DNA from: Tilletia caries
Taxonomy: Eukaryota; Basidiomycota; Exobasidiomycetes; Tilletiales; Tilletiaceae
Assembly (NCBI GenBank): GCA_032718865.1
Contig: JALUTQ010000037.1
Location: forward strand, 806,001-870,000
Length of the DNA: 64,000 bases
Reading direction: 5' to 3'
The notes beneath the pieces are model-generated. The model had not been told where the DNA came from. It searched no databases and saw only the letters and a list, made by a program, of their open reading frames with translations. Positions 54,083-64,000 of this stretch are shown here, piece by piece (the stretch's first letter is position 1; every line of letters begins with the position of its first letter). The position numbers were made by a program, and so were the translations under genes.

Positions 54083-55372
54083 ATGAGCAGCGCAGCAGTT
54101 ACCGGCGCCATCGTCGCCCCACGCACCGTCGCCGCCGTCGTGCCCCCACCGGCAGGCTCCAGCTCCACCAGCGCAAAATACCGCGGCGCCGTCGTCGAGG
54201 ACATGCAGCTCCCACCCGCCGTCGCCGTGCCCCGGAACGCAACCGTCCAGGCCGCTCTCAGCGTCGCACACGACCACGACTACTCCCAGCTGCCCCTCGT
54301 CTCCACCACGGACCGCAAGCTGCTGGGCTATGTCGACGTGGCTGTGCTCAGCAAGCGGTTGGCGGAGGGCAGCTTGATTGGTTCGGATCCGGTCGATAGT
54401 GCTATGAATCGGTTCGCGAATGCGGCACCCTCGACGGCGGCGGGTGCTTCTGGCGGCAGTGGTGGCGGTGGACGAACGAGGAGCACCTTCACCGTCATCG
54501 ATCCCAACACAGGTCTCGGCGAGCTCGAGACCTTCTTGCAGAATAATCCCTTTGCGCTCGTCACCGACCCTTCGCGCTCCTTCGTCATGGCCGTCGCAAC
54601 CAGGGAGGACCTCAACAAGTTCGTGGTCCGGCGCGGGCTCGGAGGCGGTTCCGGGAATGCCGCGTTGGAGTCTCATTCTGCACCTTTGACGAGACGGGAG
54701 GAGGAAGAGGCGCGCAAAGATCGCACACTAGCTCAGTTCATGCTCATGCTTGACGACTACAAGCCTCTGGTGAGTTGCCGTAGTAGGATTGCAATAATAT
54801 GGAGCGCCCGGCTCGTGTGGTTCTCACATCTTCCCCTACATTTCTCCATCCGCGCAGATCCCAGATGAGGTGACTGACTACTACCTCGAGAAGGTCGGCT
54901 TCGAATGCGACGATGCCCGTCTGTGCGTGTCCATTTCTTCTAACTACCCTTTGCGCCTCACGCTGACCACCTTTCTTCCCTACCCGGCCCTCATCGAAAC
55001 CAAAAACAGGAAGCGCTTCCTCTCGCTCGCAGCCGAGAAGTTCGTCTCCGACATCGCAGCCGACGCCTTCCAATACGCCCGTATTCGCACAAACGCAGGA
55101 CCAGCGGGCAAGCCAAAAGGGTCTGGGCCTGCAGGTGCCGCTGGCGGTGGAGCAGGTCCCGGAGGCGTGGGCGCTGGGAGCTCGGGTGGGGCAAATCAAA
55201 AGGTGCAGTTTTTTCATACATGGTTCCCCGCCAACCACATTTCGTGCTCATCCCCCGTGTTCTGCTTGCTTGTTTGCAGGATCGTTCGAGAACTGTGCTC
55301 ACGATGGACGACCTCAGCGCAGCCCTCGGAGAGTACGGTATCAACGCTAGACGTGCCGAGTGGCACCGCTGA
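54083..55372 (+). CDS. TAF10: CBS-domain protein fused to TFIID/SAGA subunit TAF10
   Basis: Exons 54083-54769, 54858-54922, 55010-55202, 55280-55372; all phases close; 345 aa. Residues about 33-184 look like a CBS pair: VEDMQLPPAVAVPRNATVQAAL, YSQLPLVSTTDRKLLGYVDV, then a Gly/Ser break and TFTVIDPNTGLGELETFL, SFVMAVATREDLNKFVV. After a Gly/Ser linker (185-202) the same exon enters TAF10: RTLAQFMLMLDDYKPL, then IPDEVTDYYLEKVGFEC, RFLSLAAEKFVSDIAADAF and LTMDDLSAALGEYGINA, the histone-fold region. TAF10 is shared by TFIID and SAGA. No stop, ATG or credible intron separates the two parts, so they appear to be one protein. CBS domains sense adenine nucleotides; a link to transcription is my inference only. 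A Gly-rich loop interrupts the histone fold before the last helix. Confidence 0.88.
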
Positions 55373-55658
55373 ATGCATCCTGTCATCGAGCCTCTCCCCA
55401 TTCAATCCATACATAACGAGCATGCGACTTCTCTTACCAAATGCCAGTTGTCCTGAATACGGCAAGATCGAGACGAAAAATATGCGTCGTTGTGGACTTC
55501 TCGAAGAACTGCAGGTAAGACATGCTTGTAAGATGGTATTATGTAAACGCTTCTGTTTGGTTGGAGAGAATGGACATGGGATCGTCTGCCAGAATTCTGG
55601 AGCTACGTTTCATGCGCATGCTCCTTACAGTCTACAGATTGGACCGGACTGGGCGAAG

Positions 55659-57156
55659 TCATGACCGAGCCGAGAGAGCGGCGACACCGGGCAAGTCGCG
55701 GCCCTCAAGGAGCTCAAGCGAGGCACCGCCACCAGTGGAAACGTGGCTGATCTTGTCCTCCGCGTTGTACTTGGCGCAAACGGTGGCCGTGTCACCACCG
55801 CCAACAATGACGGTAGATCCCTTACCCTCCGCCTCGACACAGGCGTCCAGCATGGCCTTGGATCCCGCAGCAAAGTTGTCAAACTCAAACACGCCCGCGG
55901 GCCCGTTCCAGAGGATCGTCTTGGCCTTGACGATGGCGTTGTGGAAGAGTTCGCGCGACTTGGGTCCGACGTCGAGGCCGAGCCAGCCGTCGGGGATGCC
56001 CTCGGCGTCGGTGGCCGCGCCGACGGTGGCGTCCTTGGAGAACTTGTCGGCGGTGACGTAGTCGACGGGGAGGACGACTTCGACGTTGTTCTTCTTGGCC
56101 TTGGCGATCAGGGCGTCGACTTGCTTGGCTCCCTCCTCGTCGAAGAGCGAGGCGCCGATCTAGTTTCGAATCCACAGCAGTCAGGTGACAATTCGCACGT
56201 TATAGGTGCATGTATGCGCTGAAAGCTGGGAGAGGAATGACTCACCTTGACATTCTCGAGCGTCTTCTTGAACGTGAAGGCCATGCCACCACCGATGACA
56301 ATGGAGTTGACCTGTTGAGAAGAATGCGCGGTGGTCAGTCGTCTTCAATTCCCGCCGAATGGGGGTAAATCATAGGACCAAGAGAAACGTACCTTGTCAA
56401 GCATGTTCTCGATCAGCTGAATCTTGTCGCTGATCTTGGCACCACCAAGGATAGCAAGGAAAGGTCGCTCAGGAGACTCGAGCACCTTGGCGAAGAAGTC
56501 AAGCTCCTTCTTCATCAAGAAGCCCGCAGCGCGCTGGTCGAGCTTAACACCGACCATGGACGAGTGGGCCCGGTGGGCCGTTCCAAAGGCGTCGTTCACG
56601 TACACGTCACCGAGCTTGGTCAAGCTCGCACGGAAGGCGTCAACGTCCTTCGCCTCAGCCTTGACCTTCTCGCCCTCGGCGTTCTTGCCCTTCCCTTCCT
56701 CCTCGACGTGGAAGCGGAGGTTCTCGAGGAGGATGACCTGCCCGTTCGAGGCGGACGAGACGGCGCTCTCGACCTCAGAGCCGACGCAGTCGTCGAGGAA
56801 CTTGACGTCCTTGCCGTCGAGGAGCTCGGACAGCTTGGAGGCGACCGGCTTGAGGGAGTACTTCTCGATCTTCTGGCCGTCGGGGCGGCCGAGGTGGGAC
56901 ATCAGGATGATGGCCTTGGCGCCGGCGTCGATGGCATGCTTGATGGTGGGCAGGGCGGCGACGATGCGCTGCGGGTTTGTGATGGTGGTGCCGTCCATGG
57001 GGACGTTGAAGTCCACACGGATCAGGACCTTCTTGTCCTTCAGGTCGAGGTCGGCGATGCTGAGCTGGAAATTAGGCACACAGTGATCAGCCATAGGGTG
57101 CGAGCTTTCTCTACCATACGTTCCCAGGGCTAGCTTACCTTGCTAGAGAGCGACAT
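55659..57156 (-). CDS. PGK1: phosphoglycerate kinase
   Basis: Glycolytic enzyme, 1,3-bisphosphoglycerate + ADP to 3-phosphoglycerate + ATP, cytosolic. Exons 57156-57139, 57064-56393, 56311-56246, 56159-55659; introns 74, 81 and 86 nt; 418 aa, the normal length. Substrate-binding [29 protein letters not shown], the hinge AILGGAKI, the nucleotide loop [10 protein letters not shown] and the C-terminal GGGDTA and STGGGASLE motifs are all intact. The first exon holds only six codons (MSLSSK). The gene shares its 223-bp upstream region with NTF2. Confidence 0.98.
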
Positions 57157-57379
57157 GTTTGGCAGTGTGTATGAGTAGCACGGGTGTTGGAGTTGGGTGT
57201 TGGATAGGAGGTGATCGTTGTTGATGGTGAGCCGGGTGCGTTCGGGCCAGGCAAAGGCAGGAAGAAAGGAAATGAAGAAGCTGAAGGTGAAGGCGGGCGA
57301 TGATGAGGAGGACGTCCATCTCGACAGCACCCAGACTTTCCCACCGAACACGCTCCCCGCCCCCATCTGCTTGCCCAGC
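57157..57379. promoter_or_regulatory. divergent promoter region of PGK1 and NTF2
   Basis: Only 223 bp separate the PGK1 ATG (minus) from the NTF2 ATG (plus), so both promoters and leaders must lie here. I see no clear TATA box; a CT/GA-rich stretch lies near 57250-57350. Confidence 0.6.
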
Positions 57380-58150
57380 ATGAACATGGACACCATCGCC
57401 ACCGAGGTCAGTCCCTCTTCAGGCGAGGCGAGGCGAGGCGTGTCCATACATGCGCATACATGCCCATGCTCACTCTGCCTTTATATCTCTCCCGCACAGT
57501 TCACGAACTTCTACTATCAGACGTTCGACAGCAACCGCTCTCAGCTGGGTTCGCTCTACGTATGTACACCATTAGGCCCCCTACTGTCCTTTGCCCCTGG
57601 TGTCGTCCCTGCGCTCACCTCCCATTTCTTTGTCTATATGCGCATTTTCCCATTCATGCGCAGCGACCAAACTCGATGCTCACCTTCGAGGGCCAGCCTT
57701 TCCAAGGAAACGACGCCATTGTCGAGAAGCTCGCAGTACGTTTCTTTTCCAGGTCTCCTTCGGTTAATCGCTCTTTGGTTGGTCTCTTGGTTGAGCTGAT
57801 CTGTTTCTCTATCTTCAACCCTCCCCAGTCCCTCCCCTTCCAAAAAGTCGTCCACCAGGTCGGAACCCGCGACGTTCAACCGACCGGTGCGGACCAAAGC
57901 TCGCTCTTCGTCCTCGTCACTGGTGCCCTCGTCGTCGATGACGGCGAGCACCCCATGAACTTCACTCAGGTCAGTGCTTTTTCACCGCATTCCCTCTGCT
58001 TCAAACCTCCGAAGCCAACATTTGCTCAAACACTTGCGTCTTTTGTTCCCCTTGTGACTGCATTATGCAAAACAGGCGTTCACCCTCGCCCCCGACGGTG
58101 CCGGCTCTTTCTACGTATACAATGACTGCTTCCGTCTGTCCTTCGGTTGA
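57380..58150 (+). CDS. NTF2: nuclear transport factor 2
   Basis: NTF2 carries Ran-GDP into the nucleus through the pore. Exons 57380-57406, 57500-57559, 57664-57735, 57829-57969, 58076-58150; all phases close; 124 aa, the usual size. FTNFYYQTFDSNRSQLGSLY, then MLTFEGQPFQGNDAIVEKL, VVHQVGTRDVQPT, the hydrophobic strand LFVLVTGALVVDDGEHPMNF and FTLAPDG...YVYNDCFRLSFG match the family along its whole length. Two ATGs lie close together (57380 and 57386); either start changes only two residues. The first exon has an unusual GTCAGT donor, reused at exon 4. Confidence 0.95.
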
Positions 58151-58481
58151 AGCGGGCCCGGGTTTTCGTCCTTCAATGCATCATCTATCAATCCATACCC
58201 AAGTCCGTCGATAACGAAGGCGAGCAGTCCTCACCATAGCTCGAGTGGCACGGGGCGTTCGATAAAAGATTCGAGAGGTGGCGGTTCGATCGCACGCGTC
58301 CCCTTACGCGCAGGCCGCAGAGACTCCAGGCGGCCTCGGCGAAGTTCGAACCTTCCACTTTCACTGACATTTCCGCCACTCATCAAATACTGCGCGCTGT
58401 TGAATCCAGCTGGCCAACAAGGACAATGAATTTCATCCGAGGCGCAGAGAGATATCGAGATGATTGACCGGATATTATGTC

Positions 58482-58713
58482 TCAAAGCGAGAAGGTGAAA
58501 GAAGGCAAACGTGCCTGTTCCACTCGCAACGCACTCGCACGCGCCGCTGTGCCATCGTGTCCACTCTCGGCACCCGCTCGACCGGCCTGGAGGAGTATCG
58601 TCTGTACGACGGCGTCCAGACCGAGGTCGAAGGTAGGAGCAGCAGCGGCAGCGGCAGGAGAAGGGACGGGAGCAGCGGGTGTTGGTACCGGTGCCGTGGT
58701 GAGCTTGAAAGGC

Positions 58714-58746
<33 letters not shown>

Positions 58747-59897
58747 GGGACGAATCGTGGCTCTTGGCGTGATGAAGACGGTGCGGGTGGGAGTGAAGTC
58801 TGTTCCGCGGGAGCGAAGCCGCCCAAGCGATCCAACAGGGAGCGACCGTTGTTGTTGCTATTGCTCTGAGCGGGGAGCAGACTTGCTTTCGAGGCCGCCG
58901 TCACCGTCTTTGCTGTGTTCGTCATAGCCGTAGTTGTCGAAGTAGAAGTCAAAGTTGTGTTTGAAGTCACAGCTCCAGGCGAAGAAAAGGACGCACTCGG
59001 GAGTGTCTTGGAAGGCGTGTTCAGACTTCGATTGGGTCGTGCAGGCAAGCCTCCGCCCGAACCTGCTGTGCGTTCGATGATATCGAGCACAGTAAGTCGC
59101 TTCTTCGCAGGCGGTTGTTCCACCGTCGTCGTGCCCTTCTTCGCAGTCGCGCCGCCCACCTCCGTCTCCTTCTCCGCATCCCCCTCCCCATCGAAATCCT
59201 TCCTCTTCAAATCCTTCTTCACCCTCTCCCGCTCCTCCAACTCCTTCCGCATCGCAGCCCGTCTCGCATTCTGCGCAGGCGAAGAAACAGCGCCCTGCGC
59301 CGTCGTAGACGACCGTTTCGTCCCCGCGGACTCTTTACCCAGCTCGGCCAGTCGCAGATGGGAGGCGTGTCGGGATAGGACGGGGGTGGGAAGTTGGGGT
59401 CCGTCCTTGAGTATGTCGAGCATCATGGATGCTGTGCGACTTGGGGTCGGTGCTGGTGTCGGTGTCGGTGCCGGGGCTGCCATCGCCAGTCTTGCAGGAG
59501 TCACATTCGCAGTCGGAGTCGGAGCCAGGGCCAGGGCCGGGGCCGGGGCTGACGACAGAGCGAACGCAGGCGCACTCGAAGCCGATACCGAGTCCGGGAT
59601 AGCAGCAGCAGCGGGGGTGATGTTATTATTAGCGGCCGCGCGTCGCTGTCGCTTCTGATGAGGTCTGAGCAGACCGGAACTCATGCCGGGGCCGAAGTAG
59701 AGCAACGAGGACGCGCTCCCGGACGGCCGGATGCGGTTCGCGTCGCGCGCAGTGCGGCTGGAGACGGGCGTGCTGTAGTTGCTGCTCATGCTGGATGGCC
59801 TCGTTGGGGCGTTGGGAGAGCGAGGTTCAAAGGGACGCGTGTGATCGTCGTGGTTGGGTTGGAGGGAAGACGGAAGACGCGCGACAGATTGATTCAT
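58482..59897 (-). CDS. unrecognised low-complexity protein with poly-Gln tract
   Basis: ATG at 59897 (the frame is open further but without ATG), 471 aa, no intron needed. Rich in Ser, Ala, Pro and Thr. Conserved-looking pieces: SLLYFGPGMSSGLL near the N-terminus, a charged helix RRAAMRKELEERERVKKDLK, and KKRLTVLDIIER; short KxxR motifs could be nuclear localisation signals. A GTT/CAA microsatellite (58713-58746) encodes about 11 Gln, likely length-variable. Short motifs amid disorder would suit a nuclear-basket nucleoporin or transcription-associated protein, but I do not claim it. It converges on NTF2; 331 bp between. Confidence 0.6.
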
Positions 59898-62800
59898 TTC
59901 GACGACGAGGCTCCCACTTCCCAGCCTCACCACAACCACAGCTCAATACGACAAAGCGATGGAAACTTGCAGCGCTGCCCTTGCCTGATTTTCCTCTATC
60001 CAGTACAGGTGTTTTCAGTGCGTCTTGAGGCTTCTGAGCAGGAGGTGAGTTCGCTGACCACGTATATGCGAACCAGATACCTTCCGGATACCCGGACAGT
60101 CAGCGGGTCGGGAACTCCCACCAACGACGGTGACCATCGCCATTCAGCACGCTGGCAGCTCCAAGACACAGCCTAGAACGATGCGAAAAATGGAGGGAGT
60201 CCGTTCCGGGTGCCGCTGCTGTGTTTCATTCATGTGTTGTTGCCGCTGAGGAGTGGTTGTGTGGCATGCCAGACGTTGCAGGTTCGTTGCGCGGCGCTGT
60301 GAGACCAAGGAGGCATGCCAGCAACGCACCACCACAACCACAAGACACGACAATCCTTTCGGACCGCCTCTTTGACCCCTGCTCTCCTAAAGTATCTCGC
60401 TGGCTTCATCCACCTGCCTTGTGGCCTGCGCAATCCTTCTGGTTCTGACGCGCTTTGAGCCTTCGAGGCGTGTTGCCCAGTCACCCTGGCCAACTCAGGA
60501 GTCCTATCCGCTGTTCACACCTCGCATTTCCAATTGCTTCACACTCACTCTCAATCCTCAGTGCATCTCTTGGCCTCGAGCTCGAACTATGTACATTTGC
60601 ATCGTGCTGACCGTTTCCTTCCCTTTGCTTCTTGTTCTAGTCACAGCCATCAGGCATTCGGCTTCGTTCTGGAATCTGGACAGCAACTGGAGACGCGCGT
60701 CGCGTTCCTTCGTGCTCGTTCCGAAGGACCTTCCAGCACTCTCCCTCTGTTTTTTTTTTTTTTTTTGGCCTCGCGCCCGCCGGCTAAACGGAGGTCTCAC
60801 AAGAACGCGTGGGCTTAGGGCAAGGTGCCAAGGCGCCGCACTGGCTTGCACGCCCGTCGCCCCCTCGGAGCTCGCCTTCTGGCTTCCCAAGTTCTGCCAG
60901 CGAAGGCATCAAGCAGGCTCCAACGCCCGGTCTCCAGCAGGAGGCCAGTATGCCTCAGGCGGTCTCCTGATAATCTGCTTCGGGTTGCGCTCTGGAGAAT
61001 CGAAGAGTGGGTGAGTAAATTTCTGCCAGGACGAAGCTATATAACAAGGCTGATTTTCATAGGATCCCCCCCTCCTTCCTTCTTTCCTCATCCTCTTAGA
61101 GCCAAGAGCCCCTTCTCCCCTTGCTCTATCATGACCATCCCATATTTCATCACACATCCACACTACAACCCTCACACTCATCCACATCCACACTACCTAC
61201 CTCACACCCATCTACATCCACACCTTCCTCAACACCACTCCTCGTCTTGTCTTTCATCTACAGGCCCCAGACCACACTCCGAGTTCCGACCTAGCCCCCT
61301 CCTCACCATCGGCCATCATCGGTCAAGGGCCAAGAGCCTCGGATCGGGATCGAGCGACGAGCAGGGCATCTCCAACATCCCCTCCCTCGGCGACCGTCAA
61401 GATGGACGGAGTGCTCGGACACTCAGTTGCTTTGTACCCGCCTCAACTCCAATCGTCCACACCTACCATCGATAACGTGAAGGTGAGTATGCGCTCAGCA
61501 GTCTGCTCCTCTGCCTTCTTCCATTCTCGCTCAGTGCTGATTGTGATCTTTTCCCTTCCGTGTTCCATCTCAGAAATCACAGTGATCAACCACGGTCACA
61601 CGGGTCACCATGGCCCGACCTACTAACTAGGGCTAGACTCGGGTCCGCACACCCTTCCGCCAGTCCACCACACCGGCACACTCACCCACTGGACTCGTCC
61701 ACACGGGCACGACCAGGGTTCACACCCCCTTTTATACTGACCTGTCTTCTTCTTCTTCATACAGATACAAGCATACCCGACCCCGACCATCTCGACACCG
61801 CCTAACCGAGCAGATACGCTCACTGTCCAATTGAGCAGATTCAGCTCCAGCGCCAAACCTTGGGGGGGCGAGTTTCAGGCGGCCCAGCTTAACAGTTTGG
61901 GGACGACGGGTCGAGTGGAGACCGACGGTGGCGGCGGCACCTCCATCTCGGCCCATTCGGAGTCGTCAAGGGCTCTTCGGAGCCCGACCGAGAGGCCAAC
62001 GGAGGCACGACCGTGGTAGGCTTTGCAGTCCCTCGAACCTGAAACCCCCCCACCCGGTACCGATGCCATCACCGCACAGGGCGCTGTGTCGTGGGTACAC
62101 AACACCACCCCGGGGGTTGGGCGCGAGTGGTGGCAGCTCGCCCCTTCCCCCTCTGGACCCTGTAGAGTCGTAGGAACCTCTATAAGGGGGGGCGCCCTTT
62201 TCCCTGCTTGACCATCAAACCATTACGACCGGTGCGCTGCCGGCCTGTATCGCAAGATATCAGTTACCTAAAGCAACCCGTGTTCCTTTGGTGTTAGGGG
62301 GAAAGGTGCATAACGACTGAGGGTGAGTAACTTTGATCTATCTCTTTCTCATCTTTGGACCCCACGCTGACATGGTGTTTTCCCTTGCCCCTCTTTCTCT
62401 TCTGCTGCTCATCGACTTCGACCTTCGACTTTCGCCTCTCACCTCGATGCTTCGCCTTTCATCGATCACGAGCTGTCCGCATCCGTCCGTCGAGCTCATT
62501 GCCATCCTCAAGTCAAGGTGAGTTACTATTCGCCATTGCCTTCTCGTCCCAATCATGTGTCATGTATGTTAGCTATGCTATCGGGGAAATCATACGCACT
62601 TGCACCTGTTATTCGCGCTCATGTTTCGAGTGTTCTCCTCGCTTACGGTCCATGCTTGATGGCGGCGCCGGCTTCGTGCTCGCCATCTTCCTCTCTCGCG
62701 CTCTCGCTGGCATAAGGATTGCCTGAGCTTCCCCTTGTGCATGTGTTCAGGACCAGTCGAGCTCTGCATGTACAGCTCGAAGACAAAGGTCTCGTATGGC

Positions 62801-62952
62801 ATGCTGTATTCGAAGCGTTGATGTGTGAGAGTTCAGAGAGTTCATTGCAGATTCGTCTAAGGATATGGGACCCAACTCCCATTCGTCCCAACTCCCACCC
62901 ATCTCAGGCGCGTCCCTCCCCTCCCCTTGTATGTACGTGCCGCTCCCGAATC
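59898..62952. other. 3-kb stretch without a convincing gene
   Basis: I see short ORFs only. Notable items: an 18-T run at 60751-60769 (polyA on the minus strand, perhaps the tail of a decayed retroelement), a (CACATCCACA)-like repeat at 61145-61230, and a possible spliced leader-like exon at 61402-61482 (MDGVLGHSVALYPP, GTGAGT donor) that runs into a stop whichever nearby acceptor is used. Confidence 0.4.
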
Positions 62953-64000
62953 TCATTCGCTCCGCGACTTGCTTCCACGGCCTGTAGACAATATCCTCCG
63001 CGCCCGGGCCCGTCTCAGTCGCTGCGCGGTAGTACCCGCCTTCCTCGGCCCGTCCGAGCCCGCACTCGAAGCACGATCCTTCAGGCCTACCTCCTCCCCA
63101 ACCTCCTTGTCGTTGTCATCCACCTTCGACTTCCTCGACAGCCGTCGTCGTGCATCAGCACTCTCGCCAACTTGGATCCCGCCAAGATTGACGACAACGA
63201 CTACGGGGGAGTTGCCGCTGCCGCCACCGCCACCGCCACCGCGTCTCCGGGACGACCGGCCCCGAACAGGAACTTGTTGAACCGAGGATCCCAGACCGTT
63301 CCTTCGCAGTACGGAAGCTAGTGCCGAGGAGAGTCTGTCCGTGGTGGTAGAGGAGGAGGACGAAGCCGCCGCGTCGGCCGCAGCCATCCTGGCTTGCCGC
63401 GCCCGTGCTCCCAAAGCCGGCGTCCGAATGTCCGTCAGCGTAGCATTCAAACTGCTCAAATCAAGCAGCCTCAACGAGCCCTTCTCCCCCTCCACATCCA
63501 CAGCCGAAACCGAAGTCGAAGTCGAAGTCGAAGTCGAGCGTGCCTCCTTTCCTTCTCCTTGCTCTTCCGAATTCAAGGTCTGCATGGCGCGGTTGAGGAG
63601 CATCAACGCATTTGCTGACTCGAGCGATTCGGATAAGCGAGCTTGGACGAGGGCGTGGGAGAGGAGCAAAGTAGGGTCCGCAGGTACGAGGTCGTCCCCC
63701 TCGCCCGCACCCTGCCCATCCTCAAACCCAATCTCCCCCTCCCCCCCTTCCTCGTCCTCCATCTCCTCCTCAAATTCGAGCTGATGGTGTCCGCTGGGAG
63801 CGGAGGAGGAGGACAGGTACTGATGGGCGGACACCGCCTGGGCCCCGAGAGCATTCTCGGCGTCCATGAGGGAGACGTTAACGAGCGTCTCCGGGTCGGA
63901 AATGACGATGTCCATATCATCCTCATCCCGCCATCCCTGCTCTTCCTTCTCCTCAATCTTGTCCCTGCCCATCAGCTTCCTTCTCAAACCCCGTCCCCGC
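62953..64000 (-). CDS. unrecognised acidic/low-complexity protein, open to window edge
   Basis: Frame open from the right edge of the window to a stop at 62953; an ATG exists at 63972, but the frame continues upstream, so the gene may be 5'-partial. At least 339 aa. A strongly acidic segment (EFEEEMEDEEGGEGE), helices such as SHALVQARLSESLESANALM and LSSALASVLRRNGL, a (TCGAAG)n microsatellite coding Ser/Thr (63515-63540), an eight-Gly run and an Arg-rich C-terminus (RLRRARARRILSTGRG). No domain recognised. Confidence 0.55.
   Translation of the reverse strand, partial: RGRGLRRKLMGRDKIEEKEEQGWRDEDDMDIVISDPETLVNVSLMDAENALGAQAVSAHQYLSSSSAPSGHHQLEFEEEMEDEEGGEGEIGFEDGQGAGEGDDLVPADPTLLLSHALVQARLSESLESANALMLLNRAMQTLNSEEQGEGKEARSTSTSTSTSVSAVDVEGEKGSLRLLDLSSLNATLTDIRTPALGARARQARMAAADAAASSSSSTTTDRLSSALASVLRRNGLGSSVQQVPVRGRSSRRRGGGGGGGSGNSPVVVVVNLGGIQVGESADARRRLSRKSKVDDNDKEVGEEVGLKDRASSAGSDGPRKAGTTAQRLRRARARRILSTGRGSKSRSE

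Noticed and set aside
54769..55372. TAF10 as a separate gene downstream of a CBS-domain gene
   Set aside because: The TAF10 histone fold starts inside the CBS exon and there is no ATG between residue 170 and the fold other than ones within it.

Overview
The window reads as a chromosome segment of a basidiomycete fungus. Genes carry many short introns (about 42-90 nt, GTRNGT donors), base composition is moderately GC-rich, and the set of housekeeping genes (TIM44, RIO1, BUD22, SEC5, NOP6, a YOR1-type ABC transporter, beta-tubulin, TAF10, PGK1, NTF2) is that of a fungal nuclear genome. I cannot name the genus from sequence alone.

Left part (1 to about 17.5 kb) is a transposon island. My reading is one large hAT-type element. 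Its terminal/subterminal sequence is seen at 1-340 and 17340-17467. It encodes an intact-looking protein kinase (474-2633, +) facing a broken hAT transposase gene (16445 down to 3441, -). A foldback-like block with a 40-bp near-perfect palindrome lies between the two converging genes. The transposase gene has been hit by a tandem array of a small non-autonomous LTR retrotransposon (6103-15469): five 276-bp LTRs beginning TG and ending CA, four internal regions of about 2.0 kb, and a single 5-bp target duplication (CTTCG) at the outer ends. Removing array plus duplication joins the two transposase halves in frame, which is why I treat them as one gene. A hAT MITE with a perfect 8-bp target duplication is nested near the right end.

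Middle part (19.9-39 kb) is ordinary gene space: TIM44 (-), an unrecognised gene with a homopolymer frameshift (+), a small signal-peptide protein (-), a TIR element, RIO1 (+), a CAP/PR-1-like secreted protein (-), BUD22 (+), SEC5 (+) and NOP6 (-). From 39 to 43 kb there is a 5'-truncated LINE fragment lying between two copies of a 54-bp inverted repeat.

Right part (43.2-64 kb): a 12-exon ABCC transporter including exons of 20 and 5 nt; a tRNA-derived SINE-like sequence and a Tc1/mariner-type MITE; a strongly diverged beta-tubulin altered at the classic benzimidazole positions; a second SINE-like sequence; an apparent CBS-domain/TAF10 fusion; PGK1 and NTF2 sharing a short divergent promoter; and two unrecognised low-complexity proteins, the last open to the window edge.

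Most interesting points: the kinase carried with a hAT transposase, the tandem LTR array inserted as one unit, the CBS-TAF10 fusion, the 5-nt micro-exon, and the diverged beta-tubulin. Several frameshifts sit in homopolymer runs, so residual assembly error is a live alternative for some of the 'broken' frames.
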